From positions 1-42,981 of the forward strand of contig JADGRF010000070.1 of assembly GCA_017881055.1 (NCBI GenBank): a stretch of 42,981 nucleotides of DNA, given 5' to 3'. This document shows positions 1 to 8,368 of the stretch, one piece after another; position 1 is the first letter of the stretch; every line of letters begins with the position of its first letter. The notes under the pieces were generated by a model. The model saw nothing but the letters and a program-made list of their open reading frames with translations, ran no database searches and was not told the DNA's origin. The translations under genes were made by a program, and so were the position numbers. Source of the stretch: Sandaracinaceae bacterium (lineage in GTDB: Bacteria; Myxococcota_A; Polyangia; Polyangiales; JAFGIB01).

Positions 1-328
1 GATCTCGCTCGAGACGCCGATCGGCGAAGAGGAAGATTCGCATCTCGGCGACTTCATCGAGGACAAGTCGGTCACGTCTCCGGTCGAGACCGTGATCAAC
101 AACAACCTCGAAGATCAGACCCGTCGCGTGCTCAAGACGCTGACGCCGCGCGAAGAAAAAGTGCTGCGCATGCGCTTCGGCATCGGTGAGAAGAGCGATC
201 ACACGCTCGAAGAAGTCGGCCAAGACTTCGAAGTCACCCGCGAGCGCATCCGCCAGATCGAAGCCAAAGCGCTACGCAAGCTGCGCCATCCGAGCCGCTC
301 CAAACAGCTCCGCTCCTTCGTCGAGTGA
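1..328 (+). CDS. rpoD: RNA polymerase primary sigma factor, C-terminal part (partial)
   Basis: The window opens inside this gene. The frame starting at base 2 is open to the TGA at 326-328 and gives about 108 residues. They match the end of sigma-70: the segment [20 protein letters not shown] (end of region 3) is followed by region 4, with [16 protein letters not shown] and the helix-turn-helix [20 protein letters not shown] that reads the -35 element. The protein ends a few residues after [11 protein letters not shown], as primary sigma factors do, so the 3' end is intact. The 5' part and the start codon lie outside the window. A group 2 sigma factor cannot be excluded from the C-terminus alone, but the region 3/4 match is typical of housekeeping RpoD. 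A possible intrinsic terminator follows at 377-400. Confidence 0.93.
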   Translation, partial: ISLETPIGEEEDSHLGDFIEDKSVTSPVETVINNNLEDQTRRVLKTLTPREEKVLRMRFGIGEKSDHTLEEVGQDFEVTRERIRQIEAKALRKLRHPSRSKQLRSFVE

Positions 329-376
329 CGTAGGCGCGGGTTGCAGTGACCCGTTCCGTTGGGGTATCTCGTCGCT

Positions 377-400
377 GACGGGGTACCCCGTCGTGTTTCT
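377..400 (+). terminator. Possible rho-independent terminator after rpoD
   Basis: A perfect 16-base palindrome at 377-392 (GACGGG, loop GTAC, CCCGTC) can form a 6-bp GC-rich hairpin and is followed by the T-rich stretch GTGTTTCT at 393-400. It lies 48 bases after the rpoD stop and just before the tRNA at 402. The T-run is interrupted, so termination may be partial. The palindrome could instead be an operator or part of the tRNA leader. Confidence 0.4.
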
Positions 401-401
401 G

Positions 402-474
402 GGGCCTATAGCTCAATGGTCAGAGTCCCCCGCTCATAACGGGGTTGTTCCTGGTTCGAGCCCAGGTGGGCCCA
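402..474 (+). tRNA. tRNA with CAU anticodon, probably tRNA-Ile2 (lysidine-modified)
   Basis: A full cloverleaf can be drawn. The acceptor stem is GGGCCTA/TGGGCCC with one T-G wobble, the D stem is GCTC/GAGT, and the anticodon stem is CCCCG/CGGGG around loop CTCATAA (anticodon CAU). The variable loop is TTGTT, the T arm CCTGG-TTCGAGC-CCAGG, and the discriminator is A474. CCA is not encoded. A CAU anticodon means initiator Met, elongator Met or Ile2. The first base pair is a true G-C and there is no run of three G-C pairs typical of initiators, so it is not initiator. Base pairs C4-G69 and C5-G68 are the pair of features reported as positive determinants for TilS on E. coli tRNA-Ile2, which favours Ile2. 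Elongator Met remains possible. Confidence 0.9.
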
Positions 475-660
475 CTCTTCGCGTGAAGGGGGCCGCGCGA
501 AGCGGGTCCTAGCCGCGAGCCCGCCCGCAGCGCGGCAAGGGAGCGTACTTCCCGTACGTGACCGAGCCAAGCGAGGACGTAAGCCGCGGATAGGGCCCGA
601 TCCGCGCCGCCATCACTTGCGCCGCGGCGCAATAGGAGCTAGGCAAGCGGCGGTCTAACG
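475..660. other. Structured intergenic spacer downstream of the tRNA, possible dispersed repeat
   Basis: This stretch between the tRNA and the zinc-ribbon gene codes for nothing convincing but contains several inverted repeats. They include GCGGG/CCCGC around 499-524 and the small hairpin CGTAC-TTCCC-GTACG around 544-558. Its texture (alternating GC-rich arms with short loops) is unlike the codon-biased DNA around it. It may be a tRNA-trailer repeat family or the edge of an old integration site; neither can be decided from one copy. Confidence 0.25.
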
Positions 661-673
661 GGAGATTTACGCG

Positions 674-1405
674 GTGATCGAACAGCTCGTAGCCTTGGCC
701 AAGATCGCTGATATCGACGCGGAAGCACTTAGAACGGAGACCGAGCTTCGGGACATACCCGCGCGGATCGAGGCCCTGCAGGGCGATGTCAAGAAGCTTG
801 GCGAATTGCTCGCCGCGGAGAAGGCGCAGTTGGCGGATGCCGACCGGCTGCTGAGCGCGCAGGATGAAGAGCTGAGCAACCAGAATCAGTCGCTCTCGAA
901 GTCGAAGCAGAAGGGCGCTCGCGTACGCAACACGCGCGAAGCCGATGCCGTCGAGCGCGAGCTCGAGACGATTCGCCGCATGATGAAAGAGCGCGAGACC
1001 GAGCGTGAAGCGCTGAAAGACGCCATCGGTAAGCGTCGCCAGTCGGTCGAGAAGCACGAGAAGGAATTTTCGGAGCTCGAGAGCTACGCGGCCACTGAGA
1101 AGCAGAAGGCGGATCTGCGCCTCGCCGAGCTGCGAACGACGCTGCAGGCCGTGCTTGCGGGCCGCGCGGCGCTGATCCCCAAGATCCCCGGCGACGTCAT
1201 GCGCCGTTACGACATGATCCGCAGCAAGCGCCAAGGCATCGGCGTGGCCGCGATCAAAGACGGCACCTGCGGCGGCTGCTTCGTGGTGCTCACGCCGCAG
1301 CAGGTCATCGGCATCTCGCGCGCCGAAGAGTTCGCGCAGTGCCCGCGCTGCCAGCGCATCTTGTACTCGAAAGAAGCGATCGCGAAGGCTTCCGCAAACG
1401 CGTAG
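674..1405 (+). CDS. Coiled-coil C4 zinc-ribbon protein (zf-RING_7 type)
   Basis: The protein has 243 residues and a GTG start preceded by GGGAG nine bases upstream. Residues 1 to about 165 are a long, heptad-like, charge-rich helical region predicted to form an antiparallel coiled-coil hairpin. The C-terminal part carries four cysteines in two CxxC knuckles (C199/C202 and C223/C226), a zinc ribbon of the family often annotated as zinc-ribbon-domain or CdsZ-like protein. In other bacteria members have been linked to nucleic-acid binding or to pole and division functions, but there is no settled role, so none is assigned here. It stands alone: upstream is the tRNA spacer, and downstream ilvE is convergent with a 50-base gap containing a small GC hairpin (1429-1443). 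Confidence 0.85.
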   Translation: MIEQLVALAKIADIDAEALRTETELRDIPARIEALQGDVKKLGELLAAEKAQLADADRLLSAQDEELSNQNQSLSKSKQKGARVRNTREADAVERELETIRRMMKERETEREALKDAIGKRRQSVEKHEKEFSELESYAATEKQKADLRLAELRTTLQAVLAGRAALIPKIPGDVMRRYDMIRSKRQGIGVAAIKDGTCGGCFVVLTPQQVIGISRAEEFAQCPRCQRILYSKEAIAKASANA

Positions 1406-1455
1406 TCACGGAGCGCGCCGCCCTTCCGCCGCGGCCTTCGCGGACTGCAACGCGA

Positions 1456-2376
1456 TCAAACGAACGCCAGCCACTCGGGGTGGAGTAGCTCCGGTCCACG
1501 TACCAGCTGGAAGAAGCGGTCCTGCAGACGCTTGGTCAGTGGGCCGCGGCTGCCGGCGCCGATCTTGCGCTCGTCGATCTCGCGCACCGGCGTCACTTCA
1601 GCGGCGGTGCCTGTGAAGAAGACCTCGTCGGCGATGTAGAGCTCGTCACGCGAAATGCTGCGTTCGTGCCACGGGATCTTCAGCTCGGTCGCGAGCGTGA
1701 GCATGGTGTGGCGCGTGATGCCGTTGAGCACCGAGCCACCCACCGGCGGGGTGAACAGCGTGCCGTTCTTTACCATGAAGATGTTCTCGCCGGACGCCTC
1801 GGCCACGTAGCCCTGGCTGTCGAGCAGGATCGCCTCCTGATACCCGGCGGCGACCACCTCGCGCTTGGCGAGGATCGAGTTCACGTAGTTGCCGACGACT
1901 TTGGCTTTGGTCATCTGACTGTTGATGCCCGAGCGCGTGTACGAGCTGACCTTGGCGCGGATGCCGTTCTGCAGGCCCTCGTCACCGAGGTACGTGCCCC
2001 AACGCCAGGCCACGATCGTGAGATAGATGGGGTTGTCGCGGCCGTACAGGCCCATCGCGCCGTCGCCGATGAACGCGAGGGGGCGCAGGTAGCACTCGTC
2101 GACCTTGTTGGCGCGGACGGTGTCGAGGCACGCGGCGAACACTTCGTCGCGGCTCCACGTGATCGCCATATCGCTGATGTGAGCCGACTCGAACAAGCGG
2201 TCGACGTGCTCGCGCAGCCGGAAGACAGCGCTCTTGCCATCGGCTCTCTTGTAACAGCGCACGCCCTCGAAGACGCCCAAGCCGTAGTGGAGCGTGTGCG
2301 TGAGCACGTGGACCTTGGCTTCGTCCCAGGGTACGAGCGCGCCGTTCAGCCAGATCTTTTCGAGTTTATCGACCAT
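1456..2376 (-). CDS. ilvE: Branched-chain amino acid aminotransferase
   Basis: A 306-residue fold-type IV PLP aminotransferase. It transfers the amino group between glutamate and the branched-chain 2-oxo acids in the last step of Leu, Ile and Val synthesis (and the first step of breakdown). Visible family features are the N-terminal IWLNGALVPWDEAKVHVLTHTLHYG, which opens the active site, the PLP lysine in KAKVVGNYVNS (about K159), the EASGENIF segment, and the C-terminal ADEVFFTGTAAEVTPV that binds the cofactor phosphate. Length is normal for IlvE. A D-amino acid transaminase or aminodeoxychorismate lyase is less likely because of the FEGVRCY and TAAEVTPV signatures. ATG start with AAGGG seven bases upstream. 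It is divergent from the yajC-sec operon. Confidence 0.95.
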   Translation of the reverse strand: MVDKLEKIWLNGALVPWDEAKVHVLTHTLHYGLGVFEGVRCYKRADGKSAVFRLREHVDRLFESAHISDMAITWSRDEVFAACLDTVRANKVDECYLRPLAFIGDGAMGLYGRDNPIYLTIVAWRWGTYLGDEGLQNGIRAKVSSYTRSGINSQMTKAKVVGNYVNSILAKREVVAAGYQEAILLDSQGYVAEASGENIFMVKNGTLFTPPVGGSVLNGITRHTMLTLATELKIPWHERSISRDELYIADEVFFTGTAAEVTPVREIDERKIGAGSRGPLTKRLQDRFFQLVRGPELLHPEWLAFV

Positions 2377-2409
2377 GCGCGCCCTTCATAGCACAGGATT
2401 CCTAGCGAG

Positions 2410-2438
2410 TTGACGCCCCTATAGGCATGCAGTACAAC
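2410..2438 (+). promoter_or_regulatory. Sigma-70-type promoter for yajC-secDF-recJ
   Basis: TTGACG at 2410-2415 and TACAAC at 2433-2438 are separated by 17 bases, close to the consensus -35/-10 layout. The promoter faces yajC (start 2522), leaving a leader of about 75 bases. Read by eye only; the 145-base gap also has to serve the divergent ilvE gene. Confidence 0.5.
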
Positions 2439-2521
2439 CCGCGCGGCTTTGCTGGGGAAATCGTACGCTTGCGGGCGCTATTTTCCAGCGCTGTTTGCGT
2501 GAGCCCGCTACGAGGTTTTGA

Positions 2522-2905
2522 GTGCCAGTGTTGCTGACAGAATTCTTGATGCAGCCGGACCCGACCACTGGGACCGCGCAAACTGGTGCTGCCCGCGGCG
2601 GTGGAACCCCCGCACCGACGACCGGTTCGCAGCTGCAGATGTTCCTGCCGCTCGCGCTCATGTTCGTCGTGTTTTACTTCTTGCTGCTGCGTCCTCAGCA
2701 GAAGCGTCAGAAGGAAACGGAAGCGCTGGTCAAGGCGCTCAAGCGCGGCGACCTCGTGCGCACGAGCGGCGGCATTCGCGGCGAGATCACGGACCTCACG
2801 GACACCGACGTGACGCTGATGATCGCCGACAAAGTGAAGATCAACGTGCTGCGTTCGCACATCACGGGCAAAGCCGAAGTGGCGACCTCCAAGGAGAAGG
2901 CGTAG
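2522..2905 (+). CDS. yajC: Preprotein translocase subunit YajC
   Basis: A 127-residue small membrane protein of the SecDF-YajC accessory complex, which aids protein export through SecYEG. After a low-complexity Gly/Thr/Ala N-terminus of about 38 residues comes one transmembrane helix (LQMFLPLALMFVVFYFLLL) followed at once by RPQQKRQKE, the family hallmark. Then comes the cytoplasmic domain with GDLVRTSGGIRGEI. The start is GTG 2522 with CGAGG upstream; an ATG at 2549 (residue 10) is a possible alternative. secD follows within 35 bases, so they are surely co-transcribed. YajC's exact role in the complex is poorly defined in general. Confidence 0.92.
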   Translation: MPVLLTEFLMQPDPTTGTAQTGAARGGGTPAPTTGSQLQMFLPLALMFVVFYFLLLRPQQKRQKETEALVKALKRGDLVRTSGGIRGEITDLTDTDVTLMIADKVKINVLRSHITGKAEVATSKEKA

Positions 2906-2939
2906 CGACCGCGCGAGCGCGTTGCACGTCAGCGAAGTC

Positions 2940-4790
2940 ATGGACAAGGGCTGGTACTTTCGGTTGGTGCTGATCTTGACGGTCACGACCTGCGCATGGG
3001 TCGTGCTGTGGCCGAGCTTGGATAGGTGGGTGCCTGTGCCGGCGCCGATCAAGAAGTTCGTGAGCGGTCGGATAAGTCCTGGTCTCGACATCAAGGGCGG
3101 TCTGCGCCTCACGTACGACGTCGAAGTGAGCGCGGCGGTGCGTGATCGTCGCGAGCTGCGCTCGGACGAGCTGCAGCGCGAGCTCGGCACGCGTCTTGGT
3201 GTGATCCAGAAGGATCAGAACCCGACGCGCGAGCAGATGGCCAAGGTTCACGACAAGGTCACGCTCAAGAACGACGGCGAGCGTCGCATCCGGCTCACGT
3301 TCGCGAACGCTGCCGACGCTACCAAGCTCGATCACGACCTGGTCACTCGCTACAACGACCTGCGCGAAGTCACGCGCCAAGTTGGCAACGTGGGCGGCGA
3401 CGTCGTGCTGGAAGTGAAGACCGAGTTCCTGGAGCAGATTCAGGATACGGCCGTGCAGCAGGCGCGCGAGACCATCCAGAACCGCATCGACGCGCTCGGG
3501 TTGAAAGAAGCGTCCGTGACGGCGCAGAGCACCGACATCATCGTCGAGGTGCCGGGTGCCGATCAGGAGACGTTCGACAAGATCCGCGCGATCATCAGCA
3601 AGACGGCGCGCCTCGAGTTTCAGATCGTCGACGACGAGGCCACGTTCGTCTCGGAGCTGACGGAGCTGCCGGAAGGCATCACCAAGCAGACCGAGATTGT
3701 GACCGCAGGTGTGAGCAAGCCGCAGACCTCGTCGGGCTACCTGCTCGCGCGCGGTAAAGACGCGCGTCAGAAGCTGACGGCGTACATCGAGAAGCTCAAG
3801 ATCGATCACAAGCTTGCGGACGACCACAAGCTGCTGATCGGCGAAGCGGATCGCATCGCCGACGCGGACGCGCCGAAGAAGGTGGACGAGCCCACGGCGT
3901 ACCGCACGTACTACCTGTTTGGTCGCGCGGAGGTCACCGGCCAGGCGATCGAGGATGCGTTCGTCGCCAACGATCCGCAGGCGGGCGGCAAGCCGTACGT
4001 CGCGATCAACTTCAACAGCAAGGGCGCCGACCAGTTCAAAGACCTGACCGGTCGCAACGTGAAGCGCCGCATGGCGATCGTGCTCGACGACCTCGTCGCG
4101 TCCGCGCCGGTGATTCAGACCGAGATCGGTGGCGGCCACTGCCAGATCACGCTCGGCGGCTTCCGCCCGTACAACGAGATTCTGAACGAGGCCAAAGAGC
4201 TCGTGATCGTGCTCAAGGCCGGTGCGCTGCCGGTCCCGATCCGCCCGTCCAACGAGCAGATGATCGGTCCCTCGCTCGGTGAGGACGGCGTGAACCAGGG
4301 CGTGCGCGGCGCCCTCGTGAGCATCCTGATCGTGCTCGCGTTCATGGCGGTCTACTACGAGGTCGGCGGCGTGATTGCCGACGTCATGGTGCTCTTGCAC
4401 CTCTTGTTCTTGCTCTCGGCGCAGGCGTTCTTCGAAGCCACGCTGACTTTGCCGGGCCTCGTTGCCATCGCGCTCAACATGGGCATGGCGGTCGACGCCA
4501 ACGTGCTCGTGAATGAGCGCATTCGCGAGGAGCTGCGCGCGGGCAAGTCGCCGCGCGTCGCGGTCGAGCAAGGCTTCGCGCGCGCGTTCTCGTCGGTGTT
4601 CGACTCGCAGATCACCACGCTGATCGCCGGTATCGTGCTCTTCCAGTACGGGTCGGGCCCGATCAAGGGCTTCGCAGTGACGCTGATCCTCGGCATCTGC
4701 ACGTCACTGTTCACGGGTGTGTTTTGTTCGCGAGTAGCTTTCGATTGGCTCGTGCGCGGCCTGCGCGTGCAACGCCTCAAGGTCGGGTGA
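2940..4790 (+). CDS. secD: Protein translocase subunit SecD
   Basis: About 616 residues from ATG 2940; an in-frame TTG at 2922 would add six residues. SecD is an RND-type inner-membrane protein that, with SecF, uses the proton gradient to pull exported proteins into the periplasm. The N-terminal helix (residues 5-22) is followed by the SecD signature SPGLDIKGGLRLTYDV. Next comes the large periplasmic P1 region (to about residue 440) and then the five-helix membrane block with GMAVDANVLVNERIREEL, the RND motif that lines the proton path. The C-terminal TSLFTGVFCSRVAFDWL is typical. secF follows four bases after the stop, so the two are translationally linked. Confidence 0.96.
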   Translation: MDKGWYFRLVLILTVTTCAWVVLWPSLDRWVPVPAPIKKFVSGRISPGLDIKGGLRLTYDVEVSAAVRDRRELRSDELQRELGTRLGVIQKDQNPTREQMAKVHDKVTLKNDGERRIRLTFANAADATKLDHDLVTRYNDLREVTRQVGNVGGDVVLEVKTEFLEQIQDTAVQQARETIQNRIDALGLKEASVTAQSTDIIVEVPGADQETFDKIRAIISKTARLEFQIVDDEATFVSELTELPEGITKQTEIVTAGVSKPQTSSGYLLARGKDARQKLTAYIEKLKIDHKLADDHKLLIGEADRIADADAPKKVDEPTAYRTYYLFGRAEVTGQAIEDAFVANDPQAGGKPYVAINFNSKGADQFKDLTGRNVKRRMAIVLDDLVASAPVIQTEIGGGHCQITLGGFRPYNEILNEAKELVIVLKAGALPVPIRPSNEQMIGPSLGEDGVNQGVRGALVSILIVLAFMAVYYEVGGVIADVMVLLHLLFLLSAQAFFEATLTLPGLVAIALNMGMAVDANVLVNERIREELRAGKSPRVAVEQGFARAFSSVFDSQITTLIAGIVLFQYGSGPIKGFAVTLILGICTSLFTGVFCSRVAFDWLVRGLRVQRLKVG

Positions 4791-4794
4791 GGTC

Positions 4795-5922
4795 ATGGAG
4801 TTCTTCAAGCCGGGTGTCACCCACGACTTCTTCAAGTATCGCTGGCCGTTCATCTTCACGTCGGTCGGCCTGTGCGTGCTGAGCTTAATCTCGCTGTTCA
4901 TCCCGGGCCCGAAGTTCGGTATCGACTTCAAGGGCGGCACCGAGGTCGAGCTGGCGTTCAAGTCCGACATCACGTCGAGTCAGCTGCGTCAGATCGTGAT
5001 CGAGCTCGGCTTCGATGCGCCGGAAGTGATTGCGATGCAGGGCCAGAAGAACCGCTACATTCTGCGCTTGCAGGAGATCTCATCGCTGCCGGCTAAGCAG
5101 ATCGCGTCGGCACGCAAGAAGCTGGACGCGGCTGTCGGCGCTGGCAAGGTGCTCGAGCTGAGCGCGTCGCCGGGCGGTGACAAGCTCTCGATTCAGCTGA
5201 CCGAGACGGTGGACCCGAAGGTCATCAGCGACGCGCTCGGCGCTGCCGGCCTCAAGGTCCGCGACGTCTCGCCGTTCGGCAAGGCGGAGGACGTGCGCTA
5301 CGAAGCGCAGCTCGTGGGCGTCGGCGACAAGCTAGTGGCGGGCCTCAAAGAGAAGCTCGCCGATAAGGCGCCGGAGAAGCCGCTGCGTGTCGAGTGGGTC
5401 GGCCCGAAGGCCGGCGAGCAGCTGCGCGACGCCGCCGTGAAGTCGATCCTGTATGCCGTGGCGTTCATCATGGTCTACGTGGCCTTCCGCTTCGACCTGC
5501 GCTTTGCGCCGGGCGGCGTGGTCGCGTTGGCTCACGACGCGCTGATCACGCTCGGCGTGTACGTGGTGCTGCAGAAAGAGGTGACGCTCGGCACGATTGC
5601 CGCGGTGCTCACCGTCATAGGCTTCTCCATCAACGATACGATCGTGGTATACGATCGCATCCGTGAGAACATGGCCCGCATGCGCGACGCCTCGCTCGTG
5701 CAGATCATCAACACCAGCACCTCCCAGACGCTTGGTCGTACGATCATCACCTCCGGCGTGGCGATGATCTCGATCATGGGTTTCTTCTTCTGGGGTACCC
5801 CGCTGATCCGCGACATCGTGTTCGCGTTGATGATCGGTTTCCTGGTCGGCACGTATTCTTCGATCTACGTCGCCGCGCCGCTCACCGAGTGGATGGATAG
5901 ACGGTTCTTCCGCCGCGCGTGA
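4795..5922 (+). CDS. secF: Protein translocase subunit SecF
   Basis: A 375-residue partner of SecD. It has an N-terminal transmembrane helix (about residues 17-37), then the signature KFGIDFKGGTEVEL, a periplasmic domain and a five-helix bundle containing GFSINDTIVVYDRIREN, the SecF RND motif. The C-terminal helices include GTYSSIYVAAPLTEW. At 375 residues it is slightly longer than E. coli SecF (323), with an extended periplasmic domain between residues 60 and 200. ATG start with GGTGAGG upstream. It is the third gene of yajC-secD-secF-recJ; recJ begins 22 bases later. Confidence 0.96.
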   Translation: MEFFKPGVTHDFFKYRWPFIFTSVGLCVLSLISLFIPGPKFGIDFKGGTEVELAFKSDITSSQLRQIVIELGFDAPEVIAMQGQKNRYILRLQEISSLPAKQIASARKKLDAAVGAGKVLELSASPGGDKLSIQLTETVDPKVISDALGAAGLKVRDVSPFGKAEDVRYEAQLVGVGDKLVAGLKEKLADKAPEKPLRVEWVGPKAGEQLRDAAVKSILYAVAFIMVYVAFRFDLRFAPGGVVALAHDALITLGVYVVLQKEVTLGTIAAVLTVIGFSINDTIVVYDRIRENMARMRDASLVQIINTSTSQTLGRTIITSGVAMISIMGFFFWGTPLIRDIVFALMIGFLVGTYSSIYVAAPLTEWMDRRFFRRA

Positions 5923-5944
5923 AGGCGTGGTAGCCGCGTAGGGC

Positions 5945-7651
5945 ATGCACGGAATGCCTTCGTATCGCGTGCGTCCGGCCGACCCCATGGCTGCTCGAGA
6001 GCTCGGGCGTGCCGTCGGGATTGCGCCGGCGCTGGCGCAGGTGCTGCTGCACCGTGGTCTCGGCGATGCGGAAAAAGCCCGCGAGTTTCTGAGCTCGCAG
6101 CTCGCCGGGTTGACGCAGCCCGACACCATGCTCGATCGCGAGCTGGCGGCCGAGCGCTTGGCGTCCGCGATCAAGCGCCACGAGCGCATCGCCGTGTTCG
6201 GCGACTACGACGTGGACGGCACGACCAGCGCCGTGATCCTGTCGGGCATTCTCGAAGCGCTCGGCGGCGAGGTGGCTGTGTTCGTCGGCAATCGCTTCGA
6301 GGGCGGCTACGGTTTGTCCGACGTCGCGCTCGATCGTGTGCTCGCCGGCAAGCCCTCACTGCTCGTGACCTGCGACTGCGGCTCGAGCGACCACGAGCGG
6401 ATTGCGCGTGCGCGGAGTCTCGGGATCGACGTGATCGTGGTCGATCACCATCTCGTGCCTGCGGAGCCGCTGCCGGCGTTCGCGTTCTTGAACCCGCATC
6501 GCCCCGAGTGCGGCTTCGCGTACAAGGGCCTGGCGAGCGCGGGGCTGGTGCTGTCGCTCGGCGCCGCGGTGCGCGCGCGACTCTCGGCGCCGCTCGACCT
6601 ACGCACGTTTCTCGACCTCGTCGCGCTCGGCACGATTGCGGACGTGGCGCCGCTCGATGGTGACAATCGCCGGCTCGTGCGCGCAGGCCTCCAGCGCATC
6701 TCCGCCGAGAGCGCGCGACCCGGGATCGTGGCGCTGCGCGAGCTGTGTCGGCTCAAGGTGGGTGCGCAGCTGTCAGCGGTCGATGTGGCGTACCGGCTGA
6801 CACCGCGACTGAATGCGGCAGGTCGCATGGGCGACCCGAGCCTCACGTTGGAGTTGCTCCGCGCACGCGACCTGCAAAAGGCGCGCATCCTCGCCGCGCA
6901 GATCGAGCAGAAGAACGACGAGCGCAAGGCGATCGAGCGGCGCGTGACCGAGCTGGTAATCGCACAGGTGATCGAGCGCTACGGCCCGGAGCCCAAGCAT
7001 GGCGTGGTTGCCTGGGGCGACGAGTTTCATCGCGGAGTGGTCGGTATCAGCGCTGCACGCTTGGTCGACCGCTTCGGCGTGCCGGCGATCGTGATCGGCG
7101 TCGAAGGCGAGCACGGACACGGTAGCGCGCGCACACCGGATGGCTTCAAGTTGCACGGTGCGATCGCGGCGTGCGCGTCCGACTTGATGCGCTTCGGCGG
7201 CCACGACGCCGCCTGTGGGCTCACGCTGCAGCGCAGCAAGCTCGAGGCCTTCGCCGCCGCGTTCGCGGGCGCAACCGCCGGCTCGCACACGCTGGGGCAC
7301 GTGGCGGGCGGCGAGCCGCTGGCCGACGTCGAGCTGCAAGCCAACACGTTCGAGTTGCCTGGGGCTGCCGACCTGGCCCTGCTCGAGCCGCTCGGGGAGG
7401 CCAACGCAGAGCCCGTGTTCGCGGTGCCGGAAGCCCGGGTACTAACCCGCCACGTGGTTGGGGGTGCCCATCTCAAGCTCAGCCTTCGGTTGGGAACCTC
7501 CGTGTTCACCGCTTTCGGCTTCGACCTGGCTGGAAGCGCCATAGAGGCCGGGCAGGACATTCGCGCGCTGGGTATGCTTCGGCCCGATCTTTGGGCCGGT
7601 GGGGGCAAGGTCGAGCTGCGTTTGATTGCCCTGGCGCTGGCGGGTTCGTAG
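5945..7651 (+). CDS. recJ: Single-stranded-DNA-specific exonuclease RecJ
   Basis: A 568-residue DHH-family 5'-to-3' single-strand exonuclease that works in recombinational repair and mismatch repair. Metal-binding motifs are visible in order: GDYDVDGTTSA (DYDVDG at about 87-92), TCDCGSSDHE (about 142-151, usually TVDCG in the family), and VVDHH (about 165-169). The DHHA1 half contains GRMGDPSLTLELL and the GSART stretch of the nucleic-acid site (seen here as GHGSARTPDGF), then an OB-like C-terminus. Length is normal. The ATG at 5945 is followed by a second in-frame ATG at 5954, so the true start is uncertain by three codons. It sits at the end of the sec operon, as in several other Proteobacteria-related lineages. 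Confidence 0.94.
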   Translation: MHGMPSYRVRPADPMAARELGRAVGIAPALAQVLLHRGLGDAEKAREFLSSQLAGLTQPDTMLDRELAAERLASAIKRHERIAVFGDYDVDGTTSAVILSGILEALGGEVAVFVGNRFEGGYGLSDVALDRVLAGKPSLLVTCDCGSSDHERIARARSLGIDVIVVDHHLVPAEPLPAFAFLNPHRPECGFAYKGLASAGLVLSLGAAVRARLSAPLDLRTFLDLVALGTIADVAPLDGDNRRLVRAGLQRISAESARPGIVALRELCRLKVGAQLSAVDVAYRLTPRLNAAGRMGDPSLTLELLRARDLQKARILAAQIEQKNDERKAIERRVTELVIAQVIERYGPEPKHGVVAWGDEFHRGVVGISAARLVDRFGVPAIVIGVEGEHGHGSARTPDGFKLHGAIAACASDLMRFGGHDAACGLTLQRSKLEAFAAAFAGATAGSHTLGHVAGGEPLADVELQANTFELPGAADLALLEPLGEANAEPVFAVPEARVLTRHVVGGAHLKLSLRLGTSVFTAFGFDLAGSAIEAGQDIRALGMLRPDLWAGGGKVELRLIALALAGS

Positions 7652-7734
7652 ATGGGGGTTACCTGCAGCTTGCTCCCGTGCGCCAATGCGGGTTAGCTTT
7701 CGTCTGCTTTCTGTCGAAAAGGGGTCGACACTCG

Positions 7735-8364
7735 ATGAATCGTCCTGCCACCAAGCTTCCCGTCTTCGCTTTCCTGGCTGCCGCGCTCGTGCTGTCGGCG
7801 CTCGTCGCTCACCCCGCCACCGTCTCCGCGCAAGCGAGCACGACGGCGATCAAGCATCCGGTCCCTGCCGATGTGAAGGGCACGCTCGGCGTCGGCTTGA
7901 TCGGTGCCGAGCTCGGCTTCGTGCTTCCAGCTGTCGCCGGTCTCAATCAGACCTGGGCGTTCATCGTGTTCCCCATCGTGGGTGCGGCGGGCGGTGCGGC
8001 TGCCGGCTATTTTGGCCTCGAAAAGGGCAATCACACGCAGCTTGCAGTGGCGTCACTCACGCTCGGCATGGCGTTGTTGATTCCCGCGCTCGTCGTCACG
8101 ATCTCGGAAACGGCCTACGATCCGGAAGACGACAAGAGCGATACTGGCGCGGCACGCGCAAGGCGTTTGCAGCTGGCAGCGCGCGCCCGCGACCCGCGCA
8201 GCGCGGGTACCGGCATGGTGCGTCTATCCCCCGAGGGCATCGCGCTCGCGACGCCCGCGGTTGATGTCTTGGGCGTGCTCCCCGGCACCTCCGGCCGTGG
8301 CGCGCAGCTGCGCGTGTCCGGTGTGTCGGGTGTGGAGCTGTCGCTGCTCTCCGGCCGCTTCTGA
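7735..8364 (+). CDS. Small exported/membrane protein of unknown function
   Basis: A 209-residue protein from ATG 7735 with AAAAGGGG ten bases upstream. A longer in-frame reading exists but overlaps recJ and has no support. Residues 1 to about 34 look like a cleavable signal peptide ending ATVSAQA. Hydrophobic segments at about 50-70, 75-97 and 103-125 suggest two or three membrane helices rich in Gly and Ala. After a charged spacer (YDPEDDKSD) comes a basic linker and a C-terminal tail with short beta-like segments (GAQLRVSGVSGVELSLLS). I do not recognise the family. It lies between recJ and tilS, with tilS starting five bases after its stop, so it is probably co-transcribed with tilS. Confidence 0.7.
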   Translation: MNRPATKLPVFAFLAAALVLSALVAHPATVSAQASTTAIKHPVPADVKGTLGVGLIGAELGFVLPAVAGLNQTWAFIVFPIVGAAGGAAAGYFGLEKGNHTQLAVASLTLGMALLIPALVVTISETAYDPEDDKSDTGAARARRLQLAARARDPRSAGTGMVRLSPEGIALATPAVDVLGVLPGTSGRGAQLRVSGVSGVELSLLSGRF

Positions 8365-8368
8365 GGCC

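Noticed and set aside
1429-1443. CCGCG/CGCGG hairpin between the zinc-ribbon gene and ilvE as a terminator
   Set aside because: Only five base pairs and no T-run. Such short GC hairpins are common by chance in this DNA.
2862-4571. 569-codon open frame on the minus strand opposite secD
   Set aside because: It lies entirely antisense to a clear SecD gene. Its translation is Arg/His/Leu/Asp-rich without domains, as expected for the reverse frame of a GC-rich gene.
7171-7734. N-terminal extension of the small membrane protein
   Set aside because: It overlaps recJ in another frame. ATG 7735 has a ribosome site and starts a signal peptide.
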